35,954 nucleotides of DNA from positions 1-35,954 of the forward strand of contig CAJTSD010000037.1 in the NCBI GenBank assembly GCA_910578795.1. The letters are read 5' to 3'. Position 1 is the first letter of the stretch. Every line of letters begins with the position of its first letter. Shown here in pieces: positions 1-7,688 of this stretch. The notes beneath the pieces are model-generated. The model had not been told where the DNA came from, did no database searches, and saw only the letters and a list, made by a program, of their open reading frames with translations. The position numbers and the translations under genes were made by a program. Source of the stretch: an uncultured Lachnospiraceae bacterium. GTDB taxonomy: Bacteria; Bacillota; Clostridia; Lachnospirales; Lachnospiraceae.

Positions 1-290
1 GCGTTTGCGTCGTATTCAGTTTTCATTTATTCTTTCTCAATGCTGTGTGCTGGTGGCTGGGCTGGCAGGGTTCCGGGCGGCATATCAAGGCTCTTTCCCT
101 CAAAAGTAGTAAATTGGTAGTAAATTCAGCTTGAAATCCTGCTTGTATGCCCGTAAATCAAGGCTTTTTTGAGATAATCAACCATTTTTTCAAAAAAACA
201 ATTCTTTTATTATGTCCCTTATATTTTTAAAGTGTCTGATATACAGACAGATTCCTGTTCTGGCAAACAAATGATACGTGTTACATCTCC
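1..290. other. Left-edge region with no supported gene
   Basis: I see no convincing gene here. It contains two close direct repeats of TAGTAAATT (107-115 and 118-126) and two copies of ATCAAGGCT (84-92 and 157-165). A reverse-strand ATG near position 25 could begin a gene that leaves the window, but its ribosome binding site is weak. The right part is A/T-rich and holds the 3' flank of the MATE gene. It may be the edge of an older insertion, but nothing proves that. Confidence 0.4.
226..249 (-). terminator. Weak hairpin after the MATE gene
   Basis: On the reverse strand TGTCTG and CAGACA (positions 233-249) form a 6-bp stem with a 5-nt loop, followed by CTTTAAA, about 40 bp past the MATE stop codon. 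The stem is short and the U-tract poor, so this is only a possible terminator. Confidence 0.35.
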
Positions 291-1646
291 TCAGTATCCA
301 TACCGTTTTCTATATTTTAAAAACAGAAGAACAGACAATGCAAGCGCCAGCAGCTCAGCCGCAGGTGTTGCCAGCCAAATTCCGTTTACGCCCCAAATAA
401 GCGGCAGCACAATCATTGTAATCAACATAAACACAAACGATCTTGAAAAAGCAAGAATAGCTGAAACAATACCGTTTGATAATGCAGTAAACATTCCGCT
501 TGCAAAGATATTAAAACCGATAAATAAAAGCGCGAGCGTACAAATCCTGTTTCCTGTCACAGCCAAATCGTATACTGGATTGTCCGGACGGGCAAAAACG
601 GAAACCAAGGGCTTTGTCAGCAGATAGGAAATCAAAACAGTTATAAGGGAGATCCATGCAATCACTTTTAAGCTGACCGCAACGAGCTTCTTCAGTTTTT
701 TATTTGTTTGTATATGCCCGCCATTCAAGCTGCTCTCTCCATAATAATAGCTGAGCATAGGAGCCACACCGTAAGAATACCCTGTATACAGGGAGCTTGC
801 GAACATCATCACATACATAATAATTGTGACAGCCGCAACTCCGTCCTCACCGACATAATGCAGCATTGTCCAGTTGAACATCATTGTAATAATTCCAGTA
901 ACGAGCGCAGTTGCCATCTCCGAACAACCGTTCGTAGATGTATTTGCAAGAACTTTCAAGCGGAACGTCGGCTTTTGGAAGTGCAAGAGATTTTTTTTCT
1001 GACTAAAAACAAATACTCCCACAACCGCCGTAACAGAATATCCAAGACCTGTTGCAATTGCCGCACCACGGATCCCCATGCCGAATTTGGCGATAAAGAC
1101 ATAGTCAAGTACCATATTCAGAATACCGCCTGCCACGGAGCAGATGAGTGAAAGATTCGCCTTTTCACTGGCAATCATATAAAGTGTGAAATTATTCATC
1201 AGAAGAATTGGTACGGTAAACACCAAATACCGGCTTAAATAGTCTATACAGTATTTTTCCACCTCTGCGGAGAGGTTCATTCCGGCAAAAATATGGTCTA
1301 TTGTCAGATATCCTATCGCACACATCACAATTCCGACAATGACATTTACGAGAATCAGGAATGTGAAGTCCTCCCTTGCTTCCTGTGTGTTTTGTTCCCC
1401 CATTTTTTTCATAATGACCGCACTGCCTCCAGTGGCAAGCATGGTAGAAATGGCTGTGACAAGCTGGATGATGGGCGCTGTCAGGTTAATTGCGGAAAGG
1501 GCATTCGTACCGATTAAATTCGACACAAACAATCCATCAACCATTGTGTAGAAAGACATAAATACCGTCATTGCAATGGTCGGCACGGCAAATTTTAAAA
1601 TATTTTTTAATGTTACAGGTTTTTCGTATATATTTGTGTTTTTCAT
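291..1646 (-). CDS. MATE family multidrug/cation antiporter
   Basis: This 451-residue integral membrane protein has about twelve hydrophobic segments arranged as two similar halves, the usual size and layout of MATE exporters (NorM/DinF-like, MatE domains). Such proteins expel drugs or other organic cations in exchange for Na+ or H+. Near the N-terminus it reads FAVPTIAMTVFMSFYTMVDG, typical of the first helix and loop of the family. The start at 1646 is supported by a GGAGG site about 9 bases upstream. It is divergent from a MerR regulator, and its promoter has the over-long 19-bp spacer that MerR proteins activate, so it is probably induced by the regulator's ligand. The substrate cannot be read from sequence. 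Confidence 0.93.
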   Translation of the reverse strand: MKNTNIYEKPVTLKNILKFAVPTIAMTVFMSFYTMVDGLFVSNLIGTNALSAINLTAPIIQLVTAISTMLATGGSAVIMKKMGEQNTQEAREDFTFLILVNVIVGIVMCAIGYLTIDHIFAGMNLSAEVEKYCIDYLSRYLVFTVPILLMNNFTLYMIASEKANLSLICSVAGGILNMVLDYVFIAKFGMGIRGAAIATGLGYSVTAVVGVFVFSQKKNLLHFQKPTFRLKVLANTSTNGCSEMATALVTGIITMMFNWTMLHYVGEDGVAAVTIIMYVMMFASSLYTGYSYGVAPMLSYYYGESSLNGGHIQTNKKLKKLVAVSLKVIAWISLITVLISYLLTKPLVSVFARPDNPVYDLAVTGNRICTLALLFIGFNIFASGMFTALSNGIVSAILAFSRSFVFMLITMIVLPLIWGVNGIWLATPAAELLALALSVLLFLKYRKRYGY

Positions 1647-1689
1647 AAATTTTCCTCCGTTTATCTTGTAGATGTTTTCCTGATATGAT

Positions 1690-1720
1690 AGTATAGACCG
1701 TACAGTAACTGTTCGGTCAA
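1690..1720 (-). promoter_or_regulatory. MerR-type promoter/operator of the MATE gene
   Basis: On the reverse strand, -35 TTGACC (1715-1720) and -10 TATACT (1690-1695) are separated by exactly 19 bp. The spacer region is a near-perfect dyad, GACCGTACAGT and its inverse ACTGTTCGGTC (1696-1718). A 19-bp spacer occupied by a palindrome is the hallmark of promoters that MerR-family activators remodel. The adjacent MerR gene starts at 1750. A second copy of this operator lies at 3807-3837. Confidence 0.8.
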
Positions 1721-1749
1721 TGCAAAAATATTTGTTTTATGAGGTGACC

Positions 1750-2568
1750 ATGAATAAAAACGACAAGCTTCTTACAATCGGTCAGTTTGCAGCCATGCAT
1801 GGCATAAATAAAAAGACCCTTATGTGGTATGATGAGATTGGTCTGTTCAAGCCGGCAGTCATCAATCCCGAAAACGGATACCGCTGTTACAATTACCACC
1901 AAAGCCCTATCCTTGAGACAATTCTTTTATTGCGGGAATTGGATGTTTCCATTAACGAAATACAGGATTTCATGAAATACAGGTCTGCAAAAAATTTAAA
2001 ATGTCTTTTGGAAGAAAAAATAACAGATCTTGATATGCAGATTGCCCATTTGCAGGCAGTCAGGACAACTTTATGTACACACCATCAAAATATGTCCACC
2101 CTGCTGACGATGGACTTATCAGAAATCAGCGTTGTTGAAAAGGAGGAACACTGCCTGATTACTGTAGACGTGAATCCAAATACCTCTTTTGAGCAGGAAG
2201 TGGAACTGATTACTGCCGAAACGGAAAAATACCAGCTTGGGCGTCTTCATAAAGCCTCTTATGGTTCCATGATTCCCGTTGAAAGTCTGCAAAACGGACG
2301 CTTTGATGATTACTCTAAACTTTTTATTGAAATTCCTTTTCTTTCATACCATACCGGACTGCATATCATGCCCCAAGGGAAATATCTGAGAGCGTTCCAT
2401 AAAGGCAATTGGGATAAGCTGTCCGGACGGTACGAAGAACTGTTTGCGTATGCAAAAAAACACAATCTTGCATTTCATGGATTTTCCTATGAAATGGGAA
2501 TTAATGAAAGTGTCATTGACCGGATTGAGGATTATATTGTCCGCATTGAAATACCCATTGACGGATAA
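1750..2568 (+). CDS. MerR family regulator with GyrI-like effector domain
   Basis: A 272-residue transcriptional regulator. The N-terminal ~70 residues form a MerR winged helix-turn-helix (LTIGQFAAMHGINKKTLMWY, then GLF and NGYRCY). A coiled-coil dimerisation helix follows (about residues 75-115), and then a C-terminal ~150-residue domain resembling the GyrI/BmrR ligand-binding fold of multidrug-sensing members. I chose ATG 1750 because GAGGTG lies just upstream and the HTH begins right after; the ORF is also open from 1720, but without a ribosome site. It is divergent from the MATE exporter and converges with a serine hydrolase; both carry operators with a 19-bp spacer, so it probably activates both. 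The ligand is unknown. Confidence 0.9.
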   Translation: MNKNDKLLTIGQFAAMHGINKKTLMWYDEIGLFKPAVINPENGYRCYNYHQSPILETILLLRELDVSINEIQDFMKYRSAKNLKCLLEEKITDLDMQIAHLQAVRTTLCTHHQNMSTLLTMDLSEISVVEKEEHCLITVDVNPNTSFEQEVELITAETEKYQLGRLHKASYGSMIPVESLQNGRFDDYSKLFIEIPFLSYHTGLHIMPQGKYLRAFHKGNWDKLSGRYEELFAYAKKHNLAFHGFSYEMGINESVIDRIEDYIVRIEIPIDG

Positions 2569-2580
2569 TATAATACTGGC

Positions 2581-3771
2581 TTATGCAATCCCGTCTGCAA
2601 TAGCCCTGAAAAATTCCACATGCTTCAGTTCGTAGCCTTTTGCCATAAAATCAGGATCTGCGCTGGTTTTTACAATAATTACCTGTTTTGACGGATTAAC
2701 ATAAATCCACTGCCCATAGACACCAATTGCCATAAACTCATGCTGTTTTCCTTCCGGTACCCACCACTGATACCCGTATCCAATGGCGTTATAAGCATCC
2801 AGATTCGCTCCCGGTTTGGAATAATCTGCACTGGCATCCATACTGTCCTTTACCCAATCTTTTGCAAGAATCTGTTCCCCATTATAAATACCTTCATTCA
2901 GATACAGTCTTGCAAACCGCGCATAGTCCCTTAAAGAAACGCTTAATCCACCCATGGCAAGCTCCGTGCCATTACTTAACGTCCAATATGCATCGTGCTC
3001 TGCGCCAATTTTTTTCCAAAGCTTTTCTTCCATATACTCCGCAAGACCGCGTCCGGTGGTATTTTTAATAATCTGACCTAAAATTTCAGTGTTAATGCTC
3101 AGATATCTGCGATAAGTATAGGGTTTTTCCTGTATCCCGTATTTTGAAATGACCTTCATAGCCGGCGTTCCCATTAAAGTACGCATGGAAAAACCGCTCA
3201 TATCGGTATCTTCATTAAAATTAATTCCAGATGCCATTTGCAGGCATGCCCTGATAGGAATGTTTTCCATTTGCGTTCCTTCAAATTCCGGAATATACTT
3301 TCCAATCGGATCTTCAACACTCTCGACATATCCTTCTGATATAGCAATTCCCATTAAAGCTGATACAAACGATTTTCCCATTGAATTAGAAGAAAACAAT
3401 GTATTTTCATCCCCACCCATATAGTATTTTTCATACTTGATCACATCATCTTTAATGACAAGCATAGCCGAAGTCTTAGTATCCTCTATAAATTTTTCGG
3501 AGGGATAAAATATACCTTCAAAATGGAAACCATCTGCTAATAAAATGTTGTTTTCTTTTAAAAAGTAAACGGTATTTTCCCCTTTGCTAATTTTTTTTGT
3601 CGGTTGTATTTGTGGAGTATGCTGAAACGTGTAAGATAAGTTTTCATTTTTAAAACTCTTTAATGAAGTATAAAGCGTTTTTATTTTTTTCCCGAAACAA
3701 AACAATAGCGTTCCCGTAATAACGGCAATCACACCAATAACAGCCAAACCAAATCGTTTCTTTCTTTTCAT
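2581..3771 (-). CDS. Membrane-anchored serine hydrolase (beta-lactamase/class C PBP fold)
   Basis: A 396-residue protein with a basic N-terminus and one hydrophobic segment (about residues 8-27), so it is probably anchored outside the membrane or secreted. The catalytic domain matches the serine beta-lactamase-like superfamily (Pfam Beta-lactamase, PF00144). It has an SxxK motif in SNSMGKSF, a degenerate second motif in YLSINTEILG, and family-typical GYGYQWWV and GVYGQWIYV blocks near the end. Such proteins act as esterases, D-aminopeptidases or peptidoglycan hydrolases, and often are not beta-lactamases. I prefer start 3771 because AAAGGA lies about 9 bases upstream; the ATG at 3789 has no good site. 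It ends 12 bp from the convergent MerR gene and has a MerR-type promoter. Confidence 0.88.
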   Translation of the reverse strand: MKRKKRFGLAVIGVIAVITGTLLFCFGKKIKTLYTSLKSFKNENLSYTFQHTPQIQPTKKISKGENTVYFLKENNILLADGFHFEGIFYPSEKFIEDTKTSAMLVIKDDVIKYEKYYMGGDENTLFSSNSMGKSFVSALMGIAISEGYVESVEDPIGKYIPEFEGTQMENIPIRACLQMASGINFNEDTDMSGFSMRTLMGTPAMKVISKYGIQEKPYTYRRYLSINTEILGQIIKNTTGRGLAEYMEEKLWKKIGAEHDAYWTLSNGTELAMGGLSVSLRDYARFARLYLNEGIYNGEQILAKDWVKDSMDASADYSKPGANLDAYNAIGYGYQWWVPEGKQHEFMAIGVYGQWIYVNPSKQVIIVKTSADPDFMAKGYELKHVEFFRAIADGIA

Positions 3772-3806
3772 AACATCAATTCCTTTCATCTGTTAGTTTT
3801 TTCTTT

Positions 3807-3837
3807 ATCTTAAACCGTACAGTTACTGTACAGTCAA
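3807..3837 (-). promoter_or_regulatory. MerR-type promoter/operator of the serine hydrolase
   Basis: On the reverse strand, -35 TTGACT (3832-3837) and -10 TAAGAT (3807-3812) are separated by 19 bp. The dyad in the spacer contains ACCGTACAGT and ACTGTACAGT around a central T, nearly the same half-site as in the MATE promoter (1696-1718). This makes co-regulation by the MerR protein encoded at 1750-2568 likely. Confidence 0.75.
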
Positions 3838-3873
3838 TATCTTTTTGAACAATATTGATTCAAAGTTTGCCTG

Positions 3874-3902
3874 TTGACATTCCTGCTAAGACGTAATATA
3901 AT
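3874..3902 (+). promoter_or_regulatory. Promoter of the mntP riboswitch transcript
   Basis: A consensus sigma-A promoter: TTGACA (3874-3879), 17-bp spacer, TATAAT (3897-3902). The predicted transcription start at about 3909 is some 10 bases before the riboswitch aptamer. Confidence 0.85.
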
Positions 3903-3919
3903 AAATAGAACGAATTCCT

Positions 3920-4007
3920 ATGAGGGAGTAGCAAGCACATATAATGTGTAGCAAGTCAACATACTGACCGCATTATGGTCTGGCTTGTTTTAAATTGCGA
4001 GACTCAT
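3920..4007 (+). promoter_or_regulatory. yybP-ykoY family Mn2+ riboswitch aptamer
   Basis: The leader contains the conserved blocks of the manganese-sensing yybP-ykoY element in order: GGGAGTAGC, then GTCAACATACT, then GCGAGAC. Helix P1 is closed by ATGAG (3920-3924) with CTCAT (4003-4007). CAAG/CTTG and GACC/GGTC pairings are visible inside. The family binds Mn2+ and commonly controls mntP-type exporters, and mntP is the next gene. The 3' strand of P1 also forms the 5' arm of the following terminator, so Mn2+ binding should favour read-through. Confidence 0.88.
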
Positions 4008-4040
4008 GTATAACTGTTAAGCTATACATAGGGTCTTTTA
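4001..4040 (+). terminator. Riboswitch expression-platform terminator
   Basis: GACTCATGTATA (4001-4012) pairs with TATACATAGGGTC (4023-4035), leaving one bulged A and a 10-nt loop, followed by TTTTATT. The 5' arm includes CTCAT, the 3' strand of aptamer helix P1, so the two folds exclude each other. This is the arrangement of a transcriptional ON switch. Confidence 0.82.
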
Positions 4041-4052
4041 TTATGCAAATGG

Positions 4053-4100
4053 AAAGACTTAGGTATAGCCTGTATGGTTGTGTTTAAGTCTTTTGTTTTT
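4053..4100 (+). terminator. Second tandem terminator in the mntP leader
   Basis: AAAGACTTA and TAAGTCTTT close an unusually long, almost fully paired helix of about 18 bp (4053-4093, counting G-U pairs) with a 5-nt loop, followed by TGTTTTTAT. It lies after the riboswitch terminator and about 120 bp before mntP. From 4101 to 4200 the leader continues with a GC-richer tract (CACGGCACGGCAGTGACGCG near 4142) for which I see no clear role. Confidence 0.7.
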
Positions 4101-4219
4101 ATACATTTGGGTATTCAAACGATACTAGTGTACGGTTTTTACCACGGCACGGCAGTGACGCGCAGGTAAGGGAAGATAAAGGTTTCCGATTCGATTTTTA
4201 ACTAACAGGAGGAATCAAA

Positions 4220-4804
4220 ATGGAGTGGAGTATGATGTTTGTTTTCAACAGTGTCCTGCTTGGCGTGGGGCTTGCCATGGACGCTTTTTCGGTATCAATG
4301 GCGAACGGTTTAAATGATCCGAAAATGAAAAAAGCCAAAATGTGCGGGATTGCCGGCGTGTTTGCAGGATTTCAGTGTGCGATGCCAGTCATTGGATGGA
4401 TTTGTGTTCATACCATTATTCAATATTTTACGGCATTCGGGAAGTTTATTCCGTGGATTGCGCTTGTGCTTCTTGCGTACATTGGCGGTAAAATGTTGTA
4501 TGAAGGGATTCGGGGAACGGATTCAGAGAAAGGAAATCAGAGCCTGGGAATCGGTGCGCTGCTGATTCAGGGAATTGCGACCTCTATTGATGCCCTGTCT
4601 GTCGGCTTTACGATTGCCGAATATGGTTGGCTTATGGCGCTTGCCGCCGCGCTGATTATAGCAGTTGTTACGTTTGTTATTTGTATCGCAGGCTTGCTCA
4701 TTGGTAAGAAATTCGGAACAAGGCTGTCCAATAAGGCGCAGATCCTTGGCGGCGTTATTTTGATTGTTATTGGTATTGAAATTTTTATTACGGGTGTTTT
4801 TTGA
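4220..4804 (+). CDS. mntP: Manganese efflux pump MntP
   Basis: A 194-residue protein with six predicted transmembrane helices, the normal size for MntP (DUF204 family), which exports Mn2+ across the cytoplasmic membrane. Two internally repeated acidic motifs typical of the family are present: GLAMDAFSVSMANGL near residue 17 and GIATSIDALSVGF near residue 117. The aspartates there are needed for transport in characterised members. The start at 4220 follows AGGAGGAATCAAA. The long leader carries a Mn2+ riboswitch and two terminators, so expression should rise with excess manganese. Immediately downstream lies a degraded reverse-strand regulator gene. Confidence 0.94.
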   Translation: MEWSMMFVFNSVLLGVGLAMDAFSVSMANGLNDPKMKKAKMCGIAGVFAGFQCAMPVIGWICVHTIIQYFTAFGKFIPWIALVLLAYIGGKMLYEGIRGTDSEKGNQSLGIGALLIQGIATSIDALSVGFTIAEYGWLMALAAALIIAVVTFVICIAGLLIGKKFGTRLSNKAQILGGVILIVIGIEIFITGVF

Positions 4805-5155
4805 TGAAAGGAATACCATCTCAAGGATAATTTCCTTGTTTTTATTTTGCGATGAAATCGTCCGGTCCTCCATAATTGCACTTTTTATTTCCGTAAGCGC
4901 CGTTTCAATCAGCTCGCCTGTGCTTTCCGCAAAATTTTCCCGAAGCTCCGGGGAAATCGGCTGAACTACGGTGGACTCAAAGGAAAACTTTTTTAAAACG
5001 GTAGAAAACGGAATGTCCGTATAAAAGTTAATGCAAAGCAATCCGATAATCCTCTGATGCTCTCCATAAATTGGAATGGCGGAGGAGCGCAGCGGCACGC
5101 CGGATTTCGAACGGTTCAGGTAACAGATATTGGCATGACTTTGGTCCTGCTCGAT
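4805..5155 (-). pseudogene. Remnant of a YheO/DauR-type PAS regulator
   Basis: Reading leftwards from about 5155, the translation shows the second half of a YheO-like PAS domain: SKSGVPLRSSAIPIYGEHQR and then IIGLLCINFYTDIPF. A linker follows, reaching NKNKEIILEMVFL near 4805. The N-terminal half of the PAS domain and the whole C-terminal helix-turn-helix (HTH_22) are missing. Past 4805 the frame runs antisense through mntP, and at the other end it is fused to a forward-strand nhaC fragment. Intact members are DNA-binding regulators of about 200-230 residues. This copy cannot bind DNA and is treated as a decayed gene. Confidence 0.8.
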
Positions 5156-5877
5156 TACATGGATGATTGGAGGAACCATTCCCATGATGGTATATTATGG
5201 TTTGAAAATCATAAACCCGTCGTTCTTAATTGTAACGGCATTCCTTGTAACAGCAATTGTATCCATTTGTACGGGTACTTCATAGGTTCGGCAGGAACCA
5301 TCGGTGTCGCTTTAATGGGAATTGCTTCCGGACTTGGCGCGCCGCTCCCGATTGTGGCGGGTGCAGTCGTATCCGGTGCGTATTTTGGGGATAAAATGTC
5401 TCCGCTTTCCGACACCACAAATTTGGCGCCGATTGCGGCAGGTTCTAAACTGTACGACCATATCGGGCATATGCTTTGTACGACAGGTCCCGGATTCATC
5501 ATCTGTTGTATTGTATATACCGTTGTAGGAATGAACTTGAACGGATTATCCGAAACAGATCCTGCAAAAGTATCCGCAAAAAACCGACCATTCCGGTAAT
5601 GCTGATTTCCAGTGCGGTTGCAATGTTTAACGGTGTTGTTTTTCAGGGATTTCATTTGGCGGACTGGAGCCGAGAAACCTTTCCCGCACGCTGGAAGATG
5701 CTGCCACAGTCATTGAGCCGATTACACCGTGGACGGCGGCAGGCGTATATATGGCAACAACATTGGGTGTTCCAACGCTTTCCTATCTTCCGTGGGCTTG
5801 TCTGAATTATACGGGTATCATATTTGCCATGATTTGGGCGGCAACGGGAATCGGTATTATGAAGATTACGAAGGATA
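5150..5877 (+). pseudogene. nhaC: Degraded Na+/H+ antiporter NhaC
   Basis: Three frames together give recognisable NhaC pieces: IGGTIPMMVYYGLKIINP, then SAGTIGVALMGIASGLGAPL with AYFGDKMSPLSDTTNLAPIA, then ISSAVAMFNGVVFQGFHLAD, then NLSRTLEDAATVIEPITPWT to the last helix. The lesions are a missing first portion (about 100 residues), a one-base loss with TAG near 5282, a frameshift in the A6 run at 5578-5583, and an internal deletion near 5665 that joins GFHLADW to the SRNLSRTLED block. Intact NhaC (about 450-470 residues) exchanges Na+ for H+. The gene is clearly non-functional. A single deletion probably removed both its start and that of the divergent YheO-type gene. Confidence 0.85.
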
Positions 5878-6618
5878 GTGAAAACTATGAGGCAAATCGG
5901 GGATTATCTTTGGGCAACGGATTACGAGAACGGCAGGCGCAAGGTGCTTTCTTTTTTTAGAATAAACGATTCGTATGCAACGTTTCGGTGGGGGTGGAAT
6001 TTTGATTTTGTTCCAAGGATTGTTTCGGAAGGCAGACTTGTTTGGGCGCGAACAGATAAATCCATTTATACGCATATTTATGAGGTTTCCGAAGATTTTT
6101 CGGGGTATGCAGTGCCAAACGGAAAAAAGCAGGATATCAGCCCCCAAACGGGGTTGTCGAAATTTGCTGCGGCATGCAGGGAAAAGGGATTTTTGAATGC
6201 TTTGTGCGGCGGTTTTTCAGGACAGAAAAAAGAACGGGCGCGCAAGGGACTGTTGGATGAGGCGTCAAACGCGAGAAAAATGACAATCGTGTCAAGATAT
6301 GAGATTGATGCCAAGAACCCTGAAAAAGGACTAGTCGAAAAGATAGAACATCATAAAGCGGTATTTTTTTATTTGCTGCCGCTGATTAAAGAATATTATC
6401 AGGCGACCGACACCTATGAAAAAATACTGGAGCGGATTGAGCAGAATATGCAGTGTAATTATTATCGGCTGCTGAACGGGGACAACAGCATAATTTCGTA
6501 CCTTTTTATTGAGAAACGATTGGGGATGGCGGAAAAGGCGTTCCGGGATTTTGAGAAGGTTCCATTTCGGGAGACAGTTCGGGATAAGCTTTGGGACAGG
6601 CTTAAAATAAAAATGTGA
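5878..6618 (+). CDS. Hypothetical protein, possibly N-terminally truncated
   Basis: A 246-residue soluble, basic protein that I do not recognise. The N-terminal part is rich in aromatic residues (RKVLSFFRINDSYATFRWGW) and might belong to a DUF4304-like fold, but that is a guess. The C-terminal half is helical and ends in a basic tail (KLWDRLKIKM). The first start codon is GTG 5878 without a ribosome binding site, and it overlaps the end of the degraded nhaC frame. The real beginning may therefore have been lost in the same rearrangement, which would make this a fragment. The frame itself is open and free of stops. No functional partner is evident nearby. Confidence 0.5.
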   Translation: MKTMRQIGDYLWATDYENGRRKVLSFFRINDSYATFRWGWNFDFVPRIVSEGRLVWARTDKSIYTHIYEVSEDFSGYAVPNGKKQDISPQTGLSKFAAACREKGFLNALCGGFSGQKKERARKGLLDEASNARKMTIVSRYEIDAKNPEKGLVEKIEHHKAVFFYLLPLIKEYYQATDTYEKILERIEQNMQCNYYRLLNGDNSIISYLFIEKRLGMAEKAFRDFEKVPFRETVRDKLWDRLKIKM

Positions 6619-6648
6619 AAATAGTTTGTGAAATGTCAAAAATCGCAC

Positions 6649-6677
6649 TTGTTTTTACAAATCAGAAATCATATAAT
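6649..6677 (+). promoter_or_regulatory. Promoter of the Rpn nuclease gene
   Basis: TTGTTT (6649-6654), 17-bp spacer, TATAAT (6672-6677), about 75 bp before the start codon of the next gene. Confidence 0.6.
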
Positions 6678-6750
6678 TGCTTTTGTGATATATAAAAAAC
6701 TCTTAAGTTCTGTAAAGGCTTGTTTCGTACACTCAGGAAAGGAACTTGCT

Positions 6751-7650
6751 ATGAGTAACAAACAACAGAATACATTACAAAACGCAACCAGTAAAATTGA
6801 CTACACGCTGATGAACGATTATATGTTCCGTGCCGTCTTACAAGAAAATGAAATTGTTCTAAAGGGACTGATTTGTTCCCTGCTGCACTTAAATCCCGAG
6901 GAGGTTCAGACAGTTACCATTATGAACCCGATTGAACTTGGCAAAGGTTATGATGACAAAGCCTTTGTTTTGGACGTTAAGGTTTTACTGAATAGCGCAA
7001 CTGTCATTAATATTGAAATGCAGGTTGTCAATGAGGGCTTTTGGACAAACCGTTCACTTTCGTATCTTTGTGGTATTTTTCAAAATCTGAAGCATGGCGA
7101 GGATTACTCCCAAGTAAAGCCTGCCTATCATATTGGCATTCTAAATTTTTCCCTGTTTCCCGACTACCCCGAGTTTTTTGCCACGTATAAAATCATGAAT
7201 GTGAAAAAACACTATATTTATAATGACAACTTTACGCTGAATGTGTTAGACTTAAATCAGATAAAACTGGCAACGGATGAGGATAAAGCCTTTGGGATTG
7301 ACTATTGGGCGAGGCTGTTTAAAACAACGACTTGGGAGGAGTTGGAGATGGTGGCACAGGAAAATACGGTTTTTAAAGAAGCCGGTAAAACGCTTTATAA
7401 ATTAAATCAGAACGATGAAGTACGTTATTTGTGTGAAATGCGCGAAGAGGGGCAGCGTATTCTACGGACTTATCAGAGTCTGATTAGGCAGGGGGAGGAA
7501 AAGCTTGCGCAAAGAGATTCTGAACTTGCCGAGAAAGACGCACAGCTTGCGGAAAACGCCGCGGCACTGGCGAAAAAAGACGCACAGCTTGCGGAAAGCG
7601 CCGCTATGATTGCCGCACTTCAGGAACAGATAAAGACACTGCAAAAATAA
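6751..7650 (+). CDS. Rpn family PD-(D/E)XK nuclease/putative transposase
   Basis: A 299-residue protein of the Rpn/PDDEXK_2 group (PF12784), DNA endonucleases once annotated as transposases and linked to RecA-independent recombination. The N-terminal region has the family pattern DYMFRAVLQENEIVLKGLI, followed by the acidic active-site region with VLDVKVLL and INIEMQ (around residues 72-91). The C-terminal ~50 residues form a coiled coil built from repeated heptads (EKDAQLA, ENAAALA, KKDAQLA, ESAAMIA), a tandem 21-bp repeat in the DNA that could vary in length by slippage. The start at 6751 is preceded by GGAAAGGAAC. A promoter and a terminator enclose it as a single-gene unit. A decayed relative lies at 25946-26795. 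Confidence 0.88.
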   Translation: MSNKQQNTLQNATSKIDYTLMNDYMFRAVLQENEIVLKGLICSLLHLNPEEVQTVTIMNPIELGKGYDDKAFVLDVKVLLNSATVINIEMQVVNEGFWTNRSLSYLCGIFQNLKHGEDYSQVKPAYHIGILNFSLFPDYPEFFATYKIMNVKKHYIYNDNFTLNVLDLNQIKLATDEDKAFGIDYWARLFKTTTWEELEMVAQENTVFKEAGKTLYKLNQNDEVRYLCEMREEGQRILRTYQSLIRQGEEKLAQRDSELAEKDAQLAENAAALAKKDAQLAESAAMIAALQEQIKTLQK

Positions 7651-7688
7651 ACATATCATGCAAATAAGGCACCGAAAATGTAATGTAC

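Noticed and set aside
708..1151. Long forward frames inside the MATE gene
   Set aside because: They lie antisense to a clear transporter, lack ribosome sites and show no family pattern.
2581..3771. Beta-lactamase resistance gene
   Set aside because: The SxxK motif is present, but the other motifs match the broad serine hydrolase group and give no support for beta-lactam hydrolysis.
4523..5185. A single 220-residue reverse-strand protein
   Set aside because: Only the part from about 4805 to 5155 resembles a YheO-type regulator; the remainder is antisense to mntP.
5878..5960. NhaC reading continued to 5960
   Set aside because: The residues after the last recognisable helix do not look like the end of NhaC; this frame overlaps the next one by chance.
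7493..7650. CRISPR-like or other DNA repeat array
   Set aside because: The repetition is in coding heptads without spacers; no CRISPR array or cas gene occurs in the window.
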